A stretch of DNA of 32,377 nucleotides from positions 1 to 32,377 of the forward strand of contig NZ_JACIXG010000058.1 of NCBI RefSeq assembly GCF_014360585.1, in the 5' to 3' direction. This document shows, one piece after another, positions 21,704 to 29,648 of this stretch. The stretch comes from Nocardioides sp. Its GTDB lineage: Bacteria > Actinomycetota > Actinomycetes > Propionibacteriales > Nocardioidaceae. The notes below the pieces were generated by a model, which worked only from the letters and a program-made list of their open reading frames with translations, was not told where the DNA came from and did no database searches. How positions within the stretch are numbered: position 1 is the stretch's first letter; every line of letters starts with the position of its first letter. A program made the position numbers and the translations under genes.

Positions 21704-23596
21704 TCAGGACTTGTTGGCCTTACGGGCGCGCGAGGCGATCTTCCCGCGGTCGTTGGCGTCGAGGACGACCTTTCGGATGCGGACCATGTCGGGGGTGACC
21801 TCGACGCACTCGTCCTCGCGGCAGAACTCCAGGCACTGCTCGAGGGAGAGCTTCTTCGGCGGGATGAGCTTCTCGAAGTTGTCGGAGGTGGCGGAGCGGA
21901 CGTTGGTCTGCTGCTTCTCCTTGGTGATGTTCACGTCCATGTCGTCCGCGCGGGAGTTCTCGCCGACGATCATGCCTTCGTAGACCTCGGTGGCCGGCTC
22001 GACGAACATGACGCCGCGCTCCTGCAGCGAGGTCATGGCGTACGCCGTGGCAGCACCGGAACGGTCAGCGACGAGCGAGCCGTTGTTGCGCGAGCGGATC
22101 TCGCCGGCCCAGCGGTCGTAGCCCTCGGAGATGTGGTGGGCGATGCCGGTGCCGCGGGTCTCGGTGAGGAACTCGGTGCGGAAGCCGATCAGGCCACGCG
22201 CCGGCACGATGAACTCCATACGCACCCAGCCGGTGCCGTGGTTGGTCATGCCCTCCATGCGGCCCTTGCGGTTGGCGAGCAGCTCGGTGATGGAGCCGAG
22301 GTGCTCCTCCGGGGCGTCGATGGTCAGGCGCTCGTACGGCTCGTGGATCTTGCCGTCGACCTCCTTGGTGACCACCTGCGGCTTGCCGACGGTCAGCTCG
22401 TAGCCCTCGCGGCGCATCTGCTCGACCAGGATCGCCAGCGCCAGCTCGCCGCGGCCCTGGACCTCCCAGGCGTCGGGACGCTCGGTGTTGAGGATCTTCA
22501 GCGACACGTTGCCGATGAGCTCCTGGTCGAGGCGGTCCTTGACCAGACGCGCGGTCACCTTCGAGCCCTTGACCTTGCCGACCAGCGGTGAGGTGTTGGT
22601 GCCGATGGTCATCGAGATGGCCGGCTCGTCGACGTGGATGAGCGGAAGCGCGACCGGGTTCTCCGGGTCGGCGAGCGTCTCGCCGATGGTGATCTCCGGG
22701 ATGCCGGCGATGGCGACGATGTCGCCGGGGCCGGCGACCTCGCCCGGCTTGCGCTCGAGGCCCTCGGTGATGAGGAGCTCGGTGATGCGTACGTTCTTGA
22801 CCTCGCCGTCACGCCGCATCCAGGCGACGTTCTGGCCCTTCTTCAGGGTGCCCTGGTGGATGCGGACCAGCGCGAGGCGGCCGAGGAACGGGCTCGCGTC
22901 GAGGTTGGTGACGTGGGCCTGGAGGGGCGCGCCCTCGACGTAGGTCGGAGCCGGGATCGTGTCCATGATCGTCTGGAACAGCGGCTCGAGGTCCTTGGAG
23001 TCGGGCAGCTCGCCGTTGCCGGGCTGAACCAGGGAGGCGACGCCGGCCTTGCCGGAGGCGTAGATCACCGGGAAGTCGAGCGCGTCCTGGCTGTGCGAGT
23101 CGTCGAGCAGGTCCATGAAGAGCTCGTAGGTCTCGTCGACGACCTCCTCGATGCGGGCGTCGGGGCGGTCGACCTTGTTGACCACCAGCACCACCGGCAT
23201 GTCGGCGTTGAGCGCCTTGCGCAGCACGAAGCGGGTCTGGGGGAGCGGGCCCTCGGAGGCGTCCACCAGCAGCACGATCCCGTCGACCATCGACAGACCG
23301 CGCTCGACCTCACCACCGAAGTCGGCGTGGCCGGGGGTGTCGATGATGTTGATCGTCATCCCCTCGGGAGCGCTCGGCCCGTTGTAGTGGATCGCGGTGT
23401 TCTTCGCGAGGATGGTGATGCCCTTCTCGCGCTCGAGCTCGCCGGAGTCCATGACCCGGTCGGCGACCGACTCGGCCTCGTGCTCGGTGAAGGTGCCTGC
23501 CTGACGCAGCATGGCGTCGACCAGCGTGGTCTTACCGTGGTCGACGTGCGCAACGATGGCGACGTTGCGGAGATTGGCCTTGAGGATCTCGGACAT
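21704..23596 (-). CDS. typA: Ribosome-associated translational GTPase TypA/BipA
   Basis: 630 residues. Translational GTPase related to EF-G, involved in ribosome assembly and stress adaptation. G motifs are AHVDHGKTT (residues 16-24), a switch with EREKGITILAKNTA, DTPGHADFGGEVERG and NKVDRPDA. The C-terminal BipA domain contains PARGLIGFRTEFLTETRGTG and ends KKLSLEQCLEFCREDECVEVTPDMVRIRK, diagnostic of TypA. The ATG at 23596 is followed at once by the family N-terminus. The frame runs open far upstream, but that part is antisense to the protease gene. It is divergent from the protease with a 99-bp gap. Confidence 0.96.
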   Translation of the reverse strand: MSEILKANLRNVAIVAHVDHGKTTLVDAMLRQAGTFTEHEAESVADRVMDSGELEREKGITILAKNTAIHYNGPSAPEGMTINIIDTPGHADFGGEVERGLSMVDGIVLLVDASEGPLPQTRFVLRKALNADMPVVLVVNKVDRPDARIEEVVDETYELFMDLLDDSHSQDALDFPVIYASGKAGVASLVQPGNGELPDSKDLEPLFQTIMDTIPAPTYVEGAPLQAHVTNLDASPFLGRLALVRIHQGTLKKGQNVAWMRRDGEVKNVRITELLITEGLERKPGEVAGPGDIVAIAGIPEITIGETLADPENPVALPLIHVDEPAISMTIGTNTSPLVGKVKGSKVTARLVKDRLDQELIGNVSLKILNTERPDAWEVQGRGELALAILVEQMRREGYELTVGKPQVVTKEVDGKIHEPYERLTIDAPEEHLGSITELLANRKGRMEGMTNHGTGWVRMEFIVPARGLIGFRTEFLTETRGTGIAHHISEGYDRWAGEIRSRNNGSLVADRSGAATAYAMTSLQERGVMFVEPATEVYEGMIVGENSRADDMDVNITKEKQQTNVRSATSDNFEKLIPPKKLSLEQCLEFCREDECVEVTPDMVRIRKVVLDANDRGKIASRARKANKS

Positions 23597-23695
23597 GTGC
23601 GAAGCGGCTCGATTTCTGGCGCGGGACAGGACGACTGATCTTATCCGCCAGGACCTTCTTGACCCGCATCCGGAGATGGCGGTTGGGTGAGACCC

Positions 23696-25003
23696 ATGAC
23701 TTCTCGGAAACACGTCTGCCACATCGTGCCTCCCTACCTCATGCAGCGGCTCGACCCCGGCCGCCTCGACCAGGACAACGGTTTCCGAGCGGCCCGGGCG
23801 GAGCACCTGACCAGGGTTCTCGCCCAGCGTCCGGCTCCCGAGGCGGGCAGCGCCGCCGCGGAGGCGGCGGACTGGACCGTCTACACCGCAGGCAACGGCA
23901 CCGACCTCCCCGGCGAGAAGGTGCGTGCCGCAGGCGAGCCGGAGTCGGGTGACGAGAGCGTCGACGAGGCCGCGACCGGCATCACCGGCTCGCTGGCCCT
24001 CTTCGAGGAGGTCTACGGCCGCGACTCCTATGACGGGCAGGGCATCGAGGTCGTGATGACCGTCCATTACGAGCGGGACTACGCCAACGCGTTCTGGGAC
24101 GGCACCCAGTTGGTCTTCGGCGACGGTGACGGCAGGATCTTCCAGCGGTTCACCAAGGCTGTCGACGTGATCGGCCACGAGCTCTCCCACGCGGTCACCG
24201 AGCACACCGCCGGGCTCGTCTACCAGGGCCAGCCCGGAGCCCTCAACGAGCACATCTCCGACGTCTACGGCTCCTGCGTCAAGCAGCGCCTCCTCGGGCA
24301 GACCGCGGAGGAGGCCGACTGGATCATCGGTGAGGGCCTCTTCACCGAGTCCGTCCAGGGCGTCGGGCTGCGTCACATGCTCGAGCCGGGGACGGCGTAC
24401 GACGACCCCGAGCTGGGCAAGGACCCGCAGCCTGCCCACATGGACGACATCTACGACGGCCCCGACGACAACGGCGGCGTCCACATCAACTCCGGCATCC
24501 CCAACCGCGCCTTCGCCCTGGCCGCCAAGGCGATCGGGGGCAGCTCGTGGGACGGTGCCGGCAAGATCTGGTGGGCCGCGCTGACCAGCGGCACCGTCAC
24601 CACCGACACCGACTTCGCCGGGTTCGCCGCGGCGACCATCGCGGAGGCCGGCGACCAGGCCGAGGCCGTCACCACCGCCTGGTCCGAGGTCGGGGTCACC
24701 CCGGCTTCCGGGACTCCCGCGCCCGGTGGCGAGGCGCCGACCACGACCGTGCGGGTTCGCCGCAGCGGCGGTTTCCTGGGGCGTACGACCGAGGGGATCG
24801 CCGAGCTCGCGCCGTCGACCGCCCAGGTGGCCACCGTGCGCAACCTGGTCGCCGGTGGCGGTGTTCCGTCGAAGCCGAAGGGTGCCGACCGCTACGTCTA
24901 CGAGTTCGAGGTCGACGGTCAGACCGCGGTCGTGCACGAGGGTGACCTGAGCCCCGAGCTGCAGGCACTCGCCAGCGATCTGCTCGAGAACTACGAGAAG
25001 TAG
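23696..25003 (+). CDS. Protealysin-like M4 metalloprotease fused to an emfourin-like inhibitor domain
   Basis: 435 residues. The short N-terminus has the protealysin-type propeptide signature HIVPPYLMQRL (residues 9-19) and no signal peptide, so it is probably cytosolic or non-classically exported. The M4 catalytic domain (about 60-335) carries HELSH (His161, Glu162, His165), the third zinc ligand Glu185 (GALNEHISD) and the catalytic His263 (GGVHINSGIPN). After a Pro/Gly/Ala/Thr linker (335-349), residues 350-435 (TVRVRRSGGFLGRT, then DRYVYEFEVDG and LSPELQALASDLL) fit the pattern of emfourin, the M4 inhibitor usually encoded by a separate neighbouring gene. ATG 23696 has GGGTGA upstream; GTG 23687 is an alternative start. 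The protease call is firm and the inhibitor-domain call is moderate. Confidence 0.85.
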   Translation: MTSRKHVCHIVPPYLMQRLDPGRLDQDNGFRAARAEHLTRVLAQRPAPEAGSAAAEAADWTVYTAGNGTDLPGEKVRAAGEPESGDESVDEAATGITGSLALFEEVYGRDSYDGQGIEVVMTVHYERDYANAFWDGTQLVFGDGDGRIFQRFTKAVDVIGHELSHAVTEHTAGLVYQGQPGALNEHISDVYGSCVKQRLLGQTAEEADWIIGEGLFTESVQGVGLRHMLEPGTAYDDPELGKDPQPAHMDDIYDGPDDNGGVHINSGIPNRAFALAAKAIGGSSWDGAGKIWWAALTSGTVTTDTDFAGFAAATIAEAGDQAEAVTTAWSEVGVTPASGTPAPGGEAPTTTVRVRRSGGFLGRTTEGIAELAPSTAQVATVRNLVAGGGVPSKPKGADRYVYEFEVDGQTAVVHEGDLSPELQALASDLLENYEK

Positions 25004-25033
25004 CCGAGCGGTCGGCCACGTCGGCCGGTGGGG

Positions 25034-25726
25034 CTACGCCGGGAGGGCGTGGTTGAGCGCGGCCTCGACGTGCACGGAGATGGCGTCGAGGATCGGTACG
25101 TCGACGTCGTTGGGCCGGACCAGGAGGCTGAGCTCGGAGGCGCCGAGGATCACGCCGTCGGCGCCGGCGTCCCACAGCTCGTGGACGACCTCGAGGACCC
25201 GCTTGCGGGAGCCCGACACGACGGTCCGGTGGACGAGCTCCTCGTAGATGATCGAGTCGAGCATCTCCACGTGGAGGGGGTCGGGCAGGTTCACGTCGAC
25301 GCCGTGGTCGGAGATACGCTGCGCGAAGAAGTCGTTCTCCACGGTGTAGCGGGTGGCGAGGAACCCGACCTTGGTGATGCCGAGCTCCTTGGACTTCGCG
25401 GCGAGCACGTCGGCCAGATGCAGCACGGGTACGTCGACAGCCGCCGCCACCTGGTCGTAGACCTTGTGGAAGGTGGTGGTGCACAGCAGGATCAGGTCGG
25501 CGCCGCCGGCCACCACGCTGCGGGCCGCGGCGACCAGGATCTCGGCGACCTGGTCCCAGGACTCCTTCTCCTGAAGGTCCGTCAGCTCGGCCAGGTCGAC
25601 AGAGGCCAGCACGATCTTGGCGGAGTGAAGACCGCCGAGCCGCTCCTGGACACCCTTGTTGAGTCCCTCGTAGTAAGCGGCGGTGCTTTCCCAGCTCATG
25701 CCGCCGATGAGTCCGATCGTCTGCAC
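25034..25726 (-). CDS. Aspartate/glutamate racemase family protein with the second Cys replaced
   Basis: 230 residues. The N-terminus MQTIGLIGGMSWEST and DLILLCTTTFHKV are typical of the Asp/Glu racemase superfamily. Cofactor-independent members use two cysteines. The first is Cys82, but the second, normally in GCTE, is Ala196 (ILGASEL). The protein may therefore be a one-way isomerase, a different enzyme of the fold, or inactive as a racemase. The start is the GTG at 25726, which directly precedes the conserved first strand. It is convergent with the protease gene (30-bp gap). The SDR gene upstream on the same strand is 70 bp away. Confidence 0.85.
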   Translation of the reverse strand: MQTIGLIGGMSWESTAAYYEGLNKGVQERLGGLHSAKIVLASVDLAELTDLQEKESWDQVAEILVAAARSVVAGGADLILLCTTTFHKVYDQVAAAVDVPVLHLADVLAAKSKELGITKVGFLATRYTVENDFFAQRISDHGVDVNLPDPLHVEMLDSIIYEELVHRTVVSGSRKRVLEVVHELWDAGADGVILGASELSLLVRPNDVDVPILDAISVHVEAALNHALPA

Positions 25727-25796
25727 CCGTCGAGTGTGACACCGCCGGAGGCTGCGTACGGAATCCTCGGTGGCCTGACCAGGGCCGACGTCGGCG

Positions 25797-26540
25797 TCAG
25801 CTCTCGCGGTGCACCTTGTGCGGGGCTGCCTGGGCGCGGGGCTTGATGACCAGCTTGTCGATGTTGACGTGGGCCGGACGGGTGGCCATCCAGACGATCG
25901 CATCGGCCACGTCCTCGGCCACCAGCGGGTCCGCGACCCCCTGGTAGACGGCCTCGGCCGCCGCCTGGTCGCCCCCGAGACGTACGAGCGAGAACTCCTC
26001 GGTCTGGACCATCCCCGGGGCGATCTCCATGATCCGGACCGGCTTGTCGACGATCTCCAGGCGCAGCGCCTCGGTGACCGCACGGGTGCCGAACTTCGCA
26101 GCGTTGTAGCCCGCGCCGCCCTCGTAGGCACGTCGGCCGGCGATCGAGCCGACGTTGATGATCGCGCCCGCTCCGGAGGCGATCAGTGCCGGGAGCAGCG
26201 CCTTGGTCACCCGGGTCAGGCCGACCACGTTGACCTCGAACATCGCCTGCCACTTGGCCAGGTCGGCCTCGGCCACCCGGTCGACACCAAAGGCGCCGCC
26301 GGCGTTGTTGACCAGCAGGTCGAGCCGGTCGCCGACCGCCTCGACGAGCGCGGCGACGGAGTCGTCGGAGGTGACGTCGGTCGCGATCGCGGTGCCACCG
26401 GTCTCCTCGGCCAGCGCCTCGATCCGGCCGGCCCGGCGAGCGGCGAGGAAGACGTGGTAGCCCTCCTTGGCGAGATGACGGGCGGTGGCGGCGCCGATCC
26501 CGCTCGAGGCGCCGGTGACGACAGCGTTCTTGGAGGACAC
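25797..26540 (-). CDS. SDR family NAD(P)-dependent oxidoreductase
   Basis: 247 residues, classical short-chain dehydrogenase. Cofactor motif TGASSGIG at residues 9-16, NNAG in the middle, and the catalytic Ser-Tyr-Lys in GSIAGRRAYEGGAGYNAAKFG. The basic AARRAG after the second strand suggests NADP(H) use. The C-terminal PAHVNIDKLVIKP recalls serine/3-hydroxyacid dehydrogenases of the YdfG type, so a hydroxy-acid substrate is possible. The GTG at 26540 was chosen because GGGAG lies 9 nt upstream and the Rossmann strand follows. It is divergent from mshA. Confidence 0.88.
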   Translation of the reverse strand: MSSKNAVVTGASSGIGAATARHLAKEGYHVFLAARRAGRIEALAEETGGTAIATDVTSDDSVAALVEAVGDRLDLLVNNAGGAFGVDRVAEADLAKWQAMFEVNVVGLTRVTKALLPALIASGAGAIINVGSIAGRRAYEGGAGYNAAKFGTRAVTEALRLEIVDKPVRIMEIAPGMVQTEEFSLVRLGGDQAAAEAVYQGVADPLVAEDVADAIVWMATRPAHVNIDKLVIKPRAQAAPHKVHRES

Positions 26541-26686
26541 GGCGCCATTCTCCCGTTGCTCGCTCGACCTCGCCCCACCGGTCCCACGATCGAAGATGGT
26601 CTGAGCAGGTTCACGAGGCCGGGAATGATGAGCGACATCGGAGTGTTCAAAGACGGGACCACAGGCGTACACACAAAGGGGCAGGG

Positions 26687-27943
26687 ATGATCCACCGCGT
26701 AGCGATGGTCAGTCTGCACACCTCCCCGCTCGACCAGCCCGGCACCGGCGACGCCGGCGGCATGAACGTCTACGTCCTCGAGCTCTCCCGGCGGCTGGCC
26801 ACCCAGGGCATCGCGGTCGACATCTTCACGCGCGCGACCTCGTCACGGCTCCCGCAGGTCGTCGAGGCGTACGACGGGGTCGCGGTCCACCACGTCCACG
26901 CCGGTCCGTTCGAGGGGCTGGCCAAGGGTGACCTGCCCGGGCAGCTGTGCACGTTCGCGCGCGAGGTGCTGCGTGCCGAGGCATCCAACCCGCCCGGATA
27001 CTTCGATGCCGTGCACTCCCACTACTGGCTCTCGGGCCAGGTCGGGGCGCTCTCCCGCGACCGCTGGGGCGTGCCGCTGGTCCATTCGATGCACACCATG
27101 GCGAAGGTCAAGAACGCCGCGCTCGCCGAGGGCGACAGCCCCGAGCCGGAGGCCCGGGTGATCGGGGAGGAGCAGGTCGTCGACGCCGCCGACATGCTCA
27201 TCGCCAACACCGATCTCGAGGCCAAGCAGCTGATCAACATGTACGACGCTGAGCCAGGTCGCGTCGCCGTCGTGCACCCCGGCGTCGATCTCCGGGTCTT
27301 CCGTCCGCGCGGCCGTGCCGAGGCGCGGGCGGCGCTCGGACTCCCGGCCCGGGCTCACGTGCTCCTCTTCGCCGGCCGCATCCAGCCGCTCAAGGCTCCC
27401 TACGTACTCCTGCGGGCTGCTGCGGTCATGCTCGCGCGCGACCCGTCGCTGCGCCGCGACCTCGTCGTCCCGATCGTCGGGGGGCCCTCCGGCTCCGGTC
27501 TCGAGCACCCGACCGGACTCGCCGACCTGGCTGCCGAGCTGGGCATCTCCGACGTGGTCCGGTTCGTCCCGCCGGTGCGCCAGGACGAGCTCGCGCTGTG
27601 GTACTCCGCGGCGTCCGTCGTCGCCGTCCCCTCCTACAACGAGTCTTTCGGCCTGGTCGCCGTCGAGGCCCAGGCCTGCGGCACCCCCGTCGTCGCGGCC
27701 GCCGTCGGCGGCCTGACCACCGCGGTGCGCCACGACCGCAGCGGTCTCCTGGTCGATGGGCACGACCCTGCGCAGTGGGCCGACGCGCTCACCGACGCCG
27801 TCTCGTCCCACCCGCGCTGGTCGGTGTTGGCCGACGGCGCCCGCGAACACGCCCAGGACTTCTCCTGGGATCTCACCGCACGCAATACGCTCGAGGTCTA
27901 TGAAGAGGCCAAGATGCTGATGCGTGAGGAGCTGACGGCATGA
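26687..27943 (+). CDS. mshA: D-inositol-3-phosphate glycosyltransferase
   Basis: 418 residues, GT4 family, GT-B fold. It transfers GlcNAc from UDP-GlcNAc to 1L-myo-inositol 1-phosphate, the first step of mycothiol synthesis. MshA features are SLHTSPLDQPGTGDAGGMNV at the N-terminus, HSHYWLSGQVG, SMHTMAKVKN, PGVDLRVFRP, AGRIQPLKAP and the E-x7-E segment ESFGLVAVEAQACGTP. ATG 26687 follows a purine-rich aaaggggcaggg. The next gene overlaps by 4 bp. Presence of mshA supports an actinomycete host and a mycothiol pool for thiol-dependent enzymes. Confidence 0.96.
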   Translation: MIHRVAMVSLHTSPLDQPGTGDAGGMNVYVLELSRRLATQGIAVDIFTRATSSRLPQVVEAYDGVAVHHVHAGPFEGLAKGDLPGQLCTFAREVLRAEASNPPGYFDAVHSHYWLSGQVGALSRDRWGVPLVHSMHTMAKVKNAALAEGDSPEPEARVIGEEQVVDAADMLIANTDLEAKQLINMYDAEPGRVAVVHPGVDLRVFRPRGRAEARAALGLPARAHVLLFAGRIQPLKAPYVLLRAAAVMLARDPSLRRDLVVPIVGGPSGSGLEHPTGLADLAAELGISDVVRFVPPVRQDELALWYSAASVVAVPSYNESFGLVAVEAQACGTPVVAAAVGGLTTAVRHDRSGLLVDGHDPAQWADALTDAVSSHPRWSVLADGAREHAQDFSWDLTARNTLEVYEEAKMLMREELTA

Positions 27944-28473
27944 CTGATTCGCGGACCGACCAGGAAGAGGTCGTACGCGGCTGGCTGAAGTCCAACGACC
28001 TGGACTGGGACGAGACCTCCCAGCCCGGTGGCGAGCTGGTCTTCTCGTTCGCGCTGCCCGGTGAGCGCAAGCTGCAGACGCCGGTCCGGCTCGACCTCGG
28101 GCAGCACGCGTTGGGTGTGCACGCCTTCGTCTGCCGCCGCCCTGACGAGAACTTCGAGACCGTCTACCGCTGGCTGCTCGAGCGCAACCTGCGGCTCTAC
28201 GGGGTCGCCTTCGGGATCGACCGGCTCGGCGACATCTATCTCGACGGCCGGCTGCCGCTGGCGATGGTCGAGCCCGACGAGCTCGACCGGCTGCTCGGCT
28301 CGGTCCTGACCTACGCCGACGAGTCCTTCAACACCATCCTCGAGCTCGGCTTCGCGACGTCGATCCGCAAGGAGTGGGAGTGGCGCAAGCTTCGCGGCGA
28401 GTCGACGGCGAACCTGGAAGCCTTCCGAGGCTGGCTGGAGTCCGCCGAGAAGTCGGAATCTGACGCCGAGTAG
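27940..28473 (+). CDS. YbjN domain-containing protein
   Basis: 177 residues, soluble, with a type III secretion chaperone-like fold typical of YbjN proteins. Visible are VRGWLKSNDLDWDE at the N-terminus, then FVCRRPDENFETVYRWLLERN, GVAFGIDRLGDIYLDGRLPL and LLGSVLTYADESFNTILELGFA. In actinomycetes this gene commonly follows mshA, and its ATG overlaps the mshA stop by 4 bp. The biochemical role is unknown. The stop lies inside the first of two 21-bp hairpin repeats that probably end the transcript. Confidence 0.9.
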   Translation: MTDSRTDQEEVVRGWLKSNDLDWDETSQPGGELVFSFALPGERKLQTPVRLDLGQHALGVHAFVCRRPDENFETVYRWLLERNLRLYGVAFGIDRLGDIYLDGRLPLAMVEPDELDRLLGSVLTYADESFNTILELGFATSIRKEWEWRKLRGESTANLEAFRGWLESAEKSESDAE

Positions 28474-28501
28474 TCAGTTTCTGACTCCGAGCGGTCAGTT
28501 T
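28460..28501. terminator. Two tandem 21-bp hairpin repeats between convergent genes
   Basis: ctgacgccgagtagtcagttt (28460-28480) and ctgactccgagcggtcagttt (28481-28501) match at 18 of 21 positions. Each has ctgac/gtcag arms and a TTT tail on the plus strand. They overlap the ybjN stop and the last codons of the convergent EamA gene, so a bidirectional terminator is likely. Confidence 0.6.
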
Positions 28502-29403
28502 GTGCGGGGCTTACGGCGGGTGATCAGCACGCCTGCGATGCACATCGCGCCACCCACGAAGGCGAGTGCCGGCGGCACCTCGTCGAGCACCAGCCAGGCC
28601 ATGAGCGCGGTGATGAACGGCACCAGGAACGTCGACTGCGCGAACTTGCCGGCATCGGAGTGGGAGAGCGCATAGGCCCAGGTCACGAAGGCGAGGGCGC
28701 TCGGGAAGAGACCGAGGTAGACGATCCAACCGATGTTGCCGACGCTGATGTCGGGGATTGTGGTGACCAGCTCGCCCGACCACGGCAGGCAGATGACGAG
28801 GCCGGCGACGGCGTACCAGAAGGTCAGCAGCAGCGCGCTCATCGAGGGCAGCAGCTTCTTCTGGGTGAGGACACCGATCGCGAAGGTGAGCGCCGCGACG
28901 ACCGAGAGGGCGACGCCGATCCAGTCGCCGGTGTCGCCGCTGGCGGAGGCGCGGCCGATGACGACGACGCCCGCGAATCCGACGCCGGTGCCGATGAGGA
29001 TCCACCTGTGGATCTGCTCCTTGAGCACGAGGCCGGCCAGGAGCGCCACCACGATCGGGCCGACCTGCACGATCAGTGCTGCCGTGGCCGCGTCGATCCG
29101 GCGCTCGGACTCGTTGAGCGCCAGGTTGTAGATCCCCAGCCACGACGCACCGCCGATCGCGATCAGCGGCCACTCCTTCCGCGTCGGCAGCCGGAACCCG
29201 CCCTTCAGGGCGAGGTAGGCGCCGAGCGCCGCGACCATCACCAGCAACCGGCCCAGCGACAGGCTTCCCGGCGGGACGGTGTCACCCAGGTGGCGGATCC
29301 CGACGAACGCCGATGCCCACAGCACCAGCGTGATCCCACACGCGACCAGCGGCTTCCAGAGCGGCGTGGTCGCGGCCGGTGCGGGGCTAATCGTCGTCGT
29401 CAC
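28495..29403 (-). CDS. EamA/DMT family transporter
   Basis: 302 residues with about ten transmembrane helices in two EamA repeats (first about 17-150, second about 160-295). The family exports metabolites such as amino acids; the substrate is unknown here. Typical elements are LWASAFVGIRHLG near the start, ATAALIVQVGPIVVALLAGLVLKE, and SDAGKFAQSTFLVPFITALMAWLVLDE in the second half. The GTG at 29403 is the first start with the following N-terminal extension. It is convergent with ybjN. Confidence 0.9.
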   Translation of the reverse strand: MTTTISPAPAATTPLWKPLVACGITLVLWASAFVGIRHLGDTVPPGSLSLGRLLVMVAALGAYLALKGGFRLPTRKEWPLIAIGGASWLGIYNLALNESERRIDAATAALIVQVGPIVVALLAGLVLKEQIHRWILIGTGVGFAGVVVIGRASASGDTGDWIGVALSVVAALTFAIGVLTQKKLLPSMSALLLTFWYAVAGLVICLPWSGELVTTIPDISVGNIGWIVYLGLFPSALAFVTWAYALSHSDAGKFAQSTFLVPFITALMAWLVLDEVPPALAFVGGAMCIAGVLITRRKPRTN

Positions 29404-29484
29404 GATAAAAGGCTACGGATCCGTACGCCGGCACGCGAGCGGATAACGGCCATCGATGTTCGACATCCCGCCATCTCGACCCCG

Positions 29485-29611
29485 CCGAGACGTCAGTCGC
29501 GTCGGCCGAGACGTCACTGGCGTCGGCCGAGAGGTCAGGGCGATGCCCCTTCGACCGTCCGACGTGACGCTTCGACCGTCCGACGTGACGCTTCGGCCGA
29601 CGGGGGCGACG
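29485..29611. repeat. Inverted arrays of a 21-bp repeat
   Basis: Units ccgagacgtcagtcgcgtcgg (29485-29505), ccgagacgtcactggcgtcgg (29506-29526) and a partial third (from 29527) run one way. Units cttcgaccgtccgacgtgacg (29549-29569), its exact copy (29570-29590) and a diverged third (29591-29611) run the other way. The reverse complement of the last unit matches the first-array unit at about 15 of 21 positions, so the region can form a long imperfect hairpin. It fills most of the 240-bp spacer between the EamA and GlxA-type genes. Confidence 0.8.
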
Positions 29612-29631
29612 CCTCGGCCGGGGTGGGTAGC

Positions 29632-29648
29632 CCTTCGACAGGCTCAGG
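29632..29648. repeat. CCTGAGCCTGTCGAAGG-type intergenic element
   Basis: ccttcgacaggctcagg. From memory, this word recurs as an intergenic element in many high-GC bacterial genomes. Here it supplies the stop codon of the GlxA-type regulator (tca at 29644-29646), so it has settled at the exact 3' end of the gene. Confidence 0.6.

Noticed and set aside
23597..24937. N-terminal extension of TypA by more than 400 codons
   Set aside because: The TypA family N-terminus starts exactly at 23596, and the upstream frame is antisense to the M4 protease.
25004..25033. Terminator between the protease and racemase genes
   Set aside because: Only a 5-bp cggcc/ggccg stem is visible, too weak to call.
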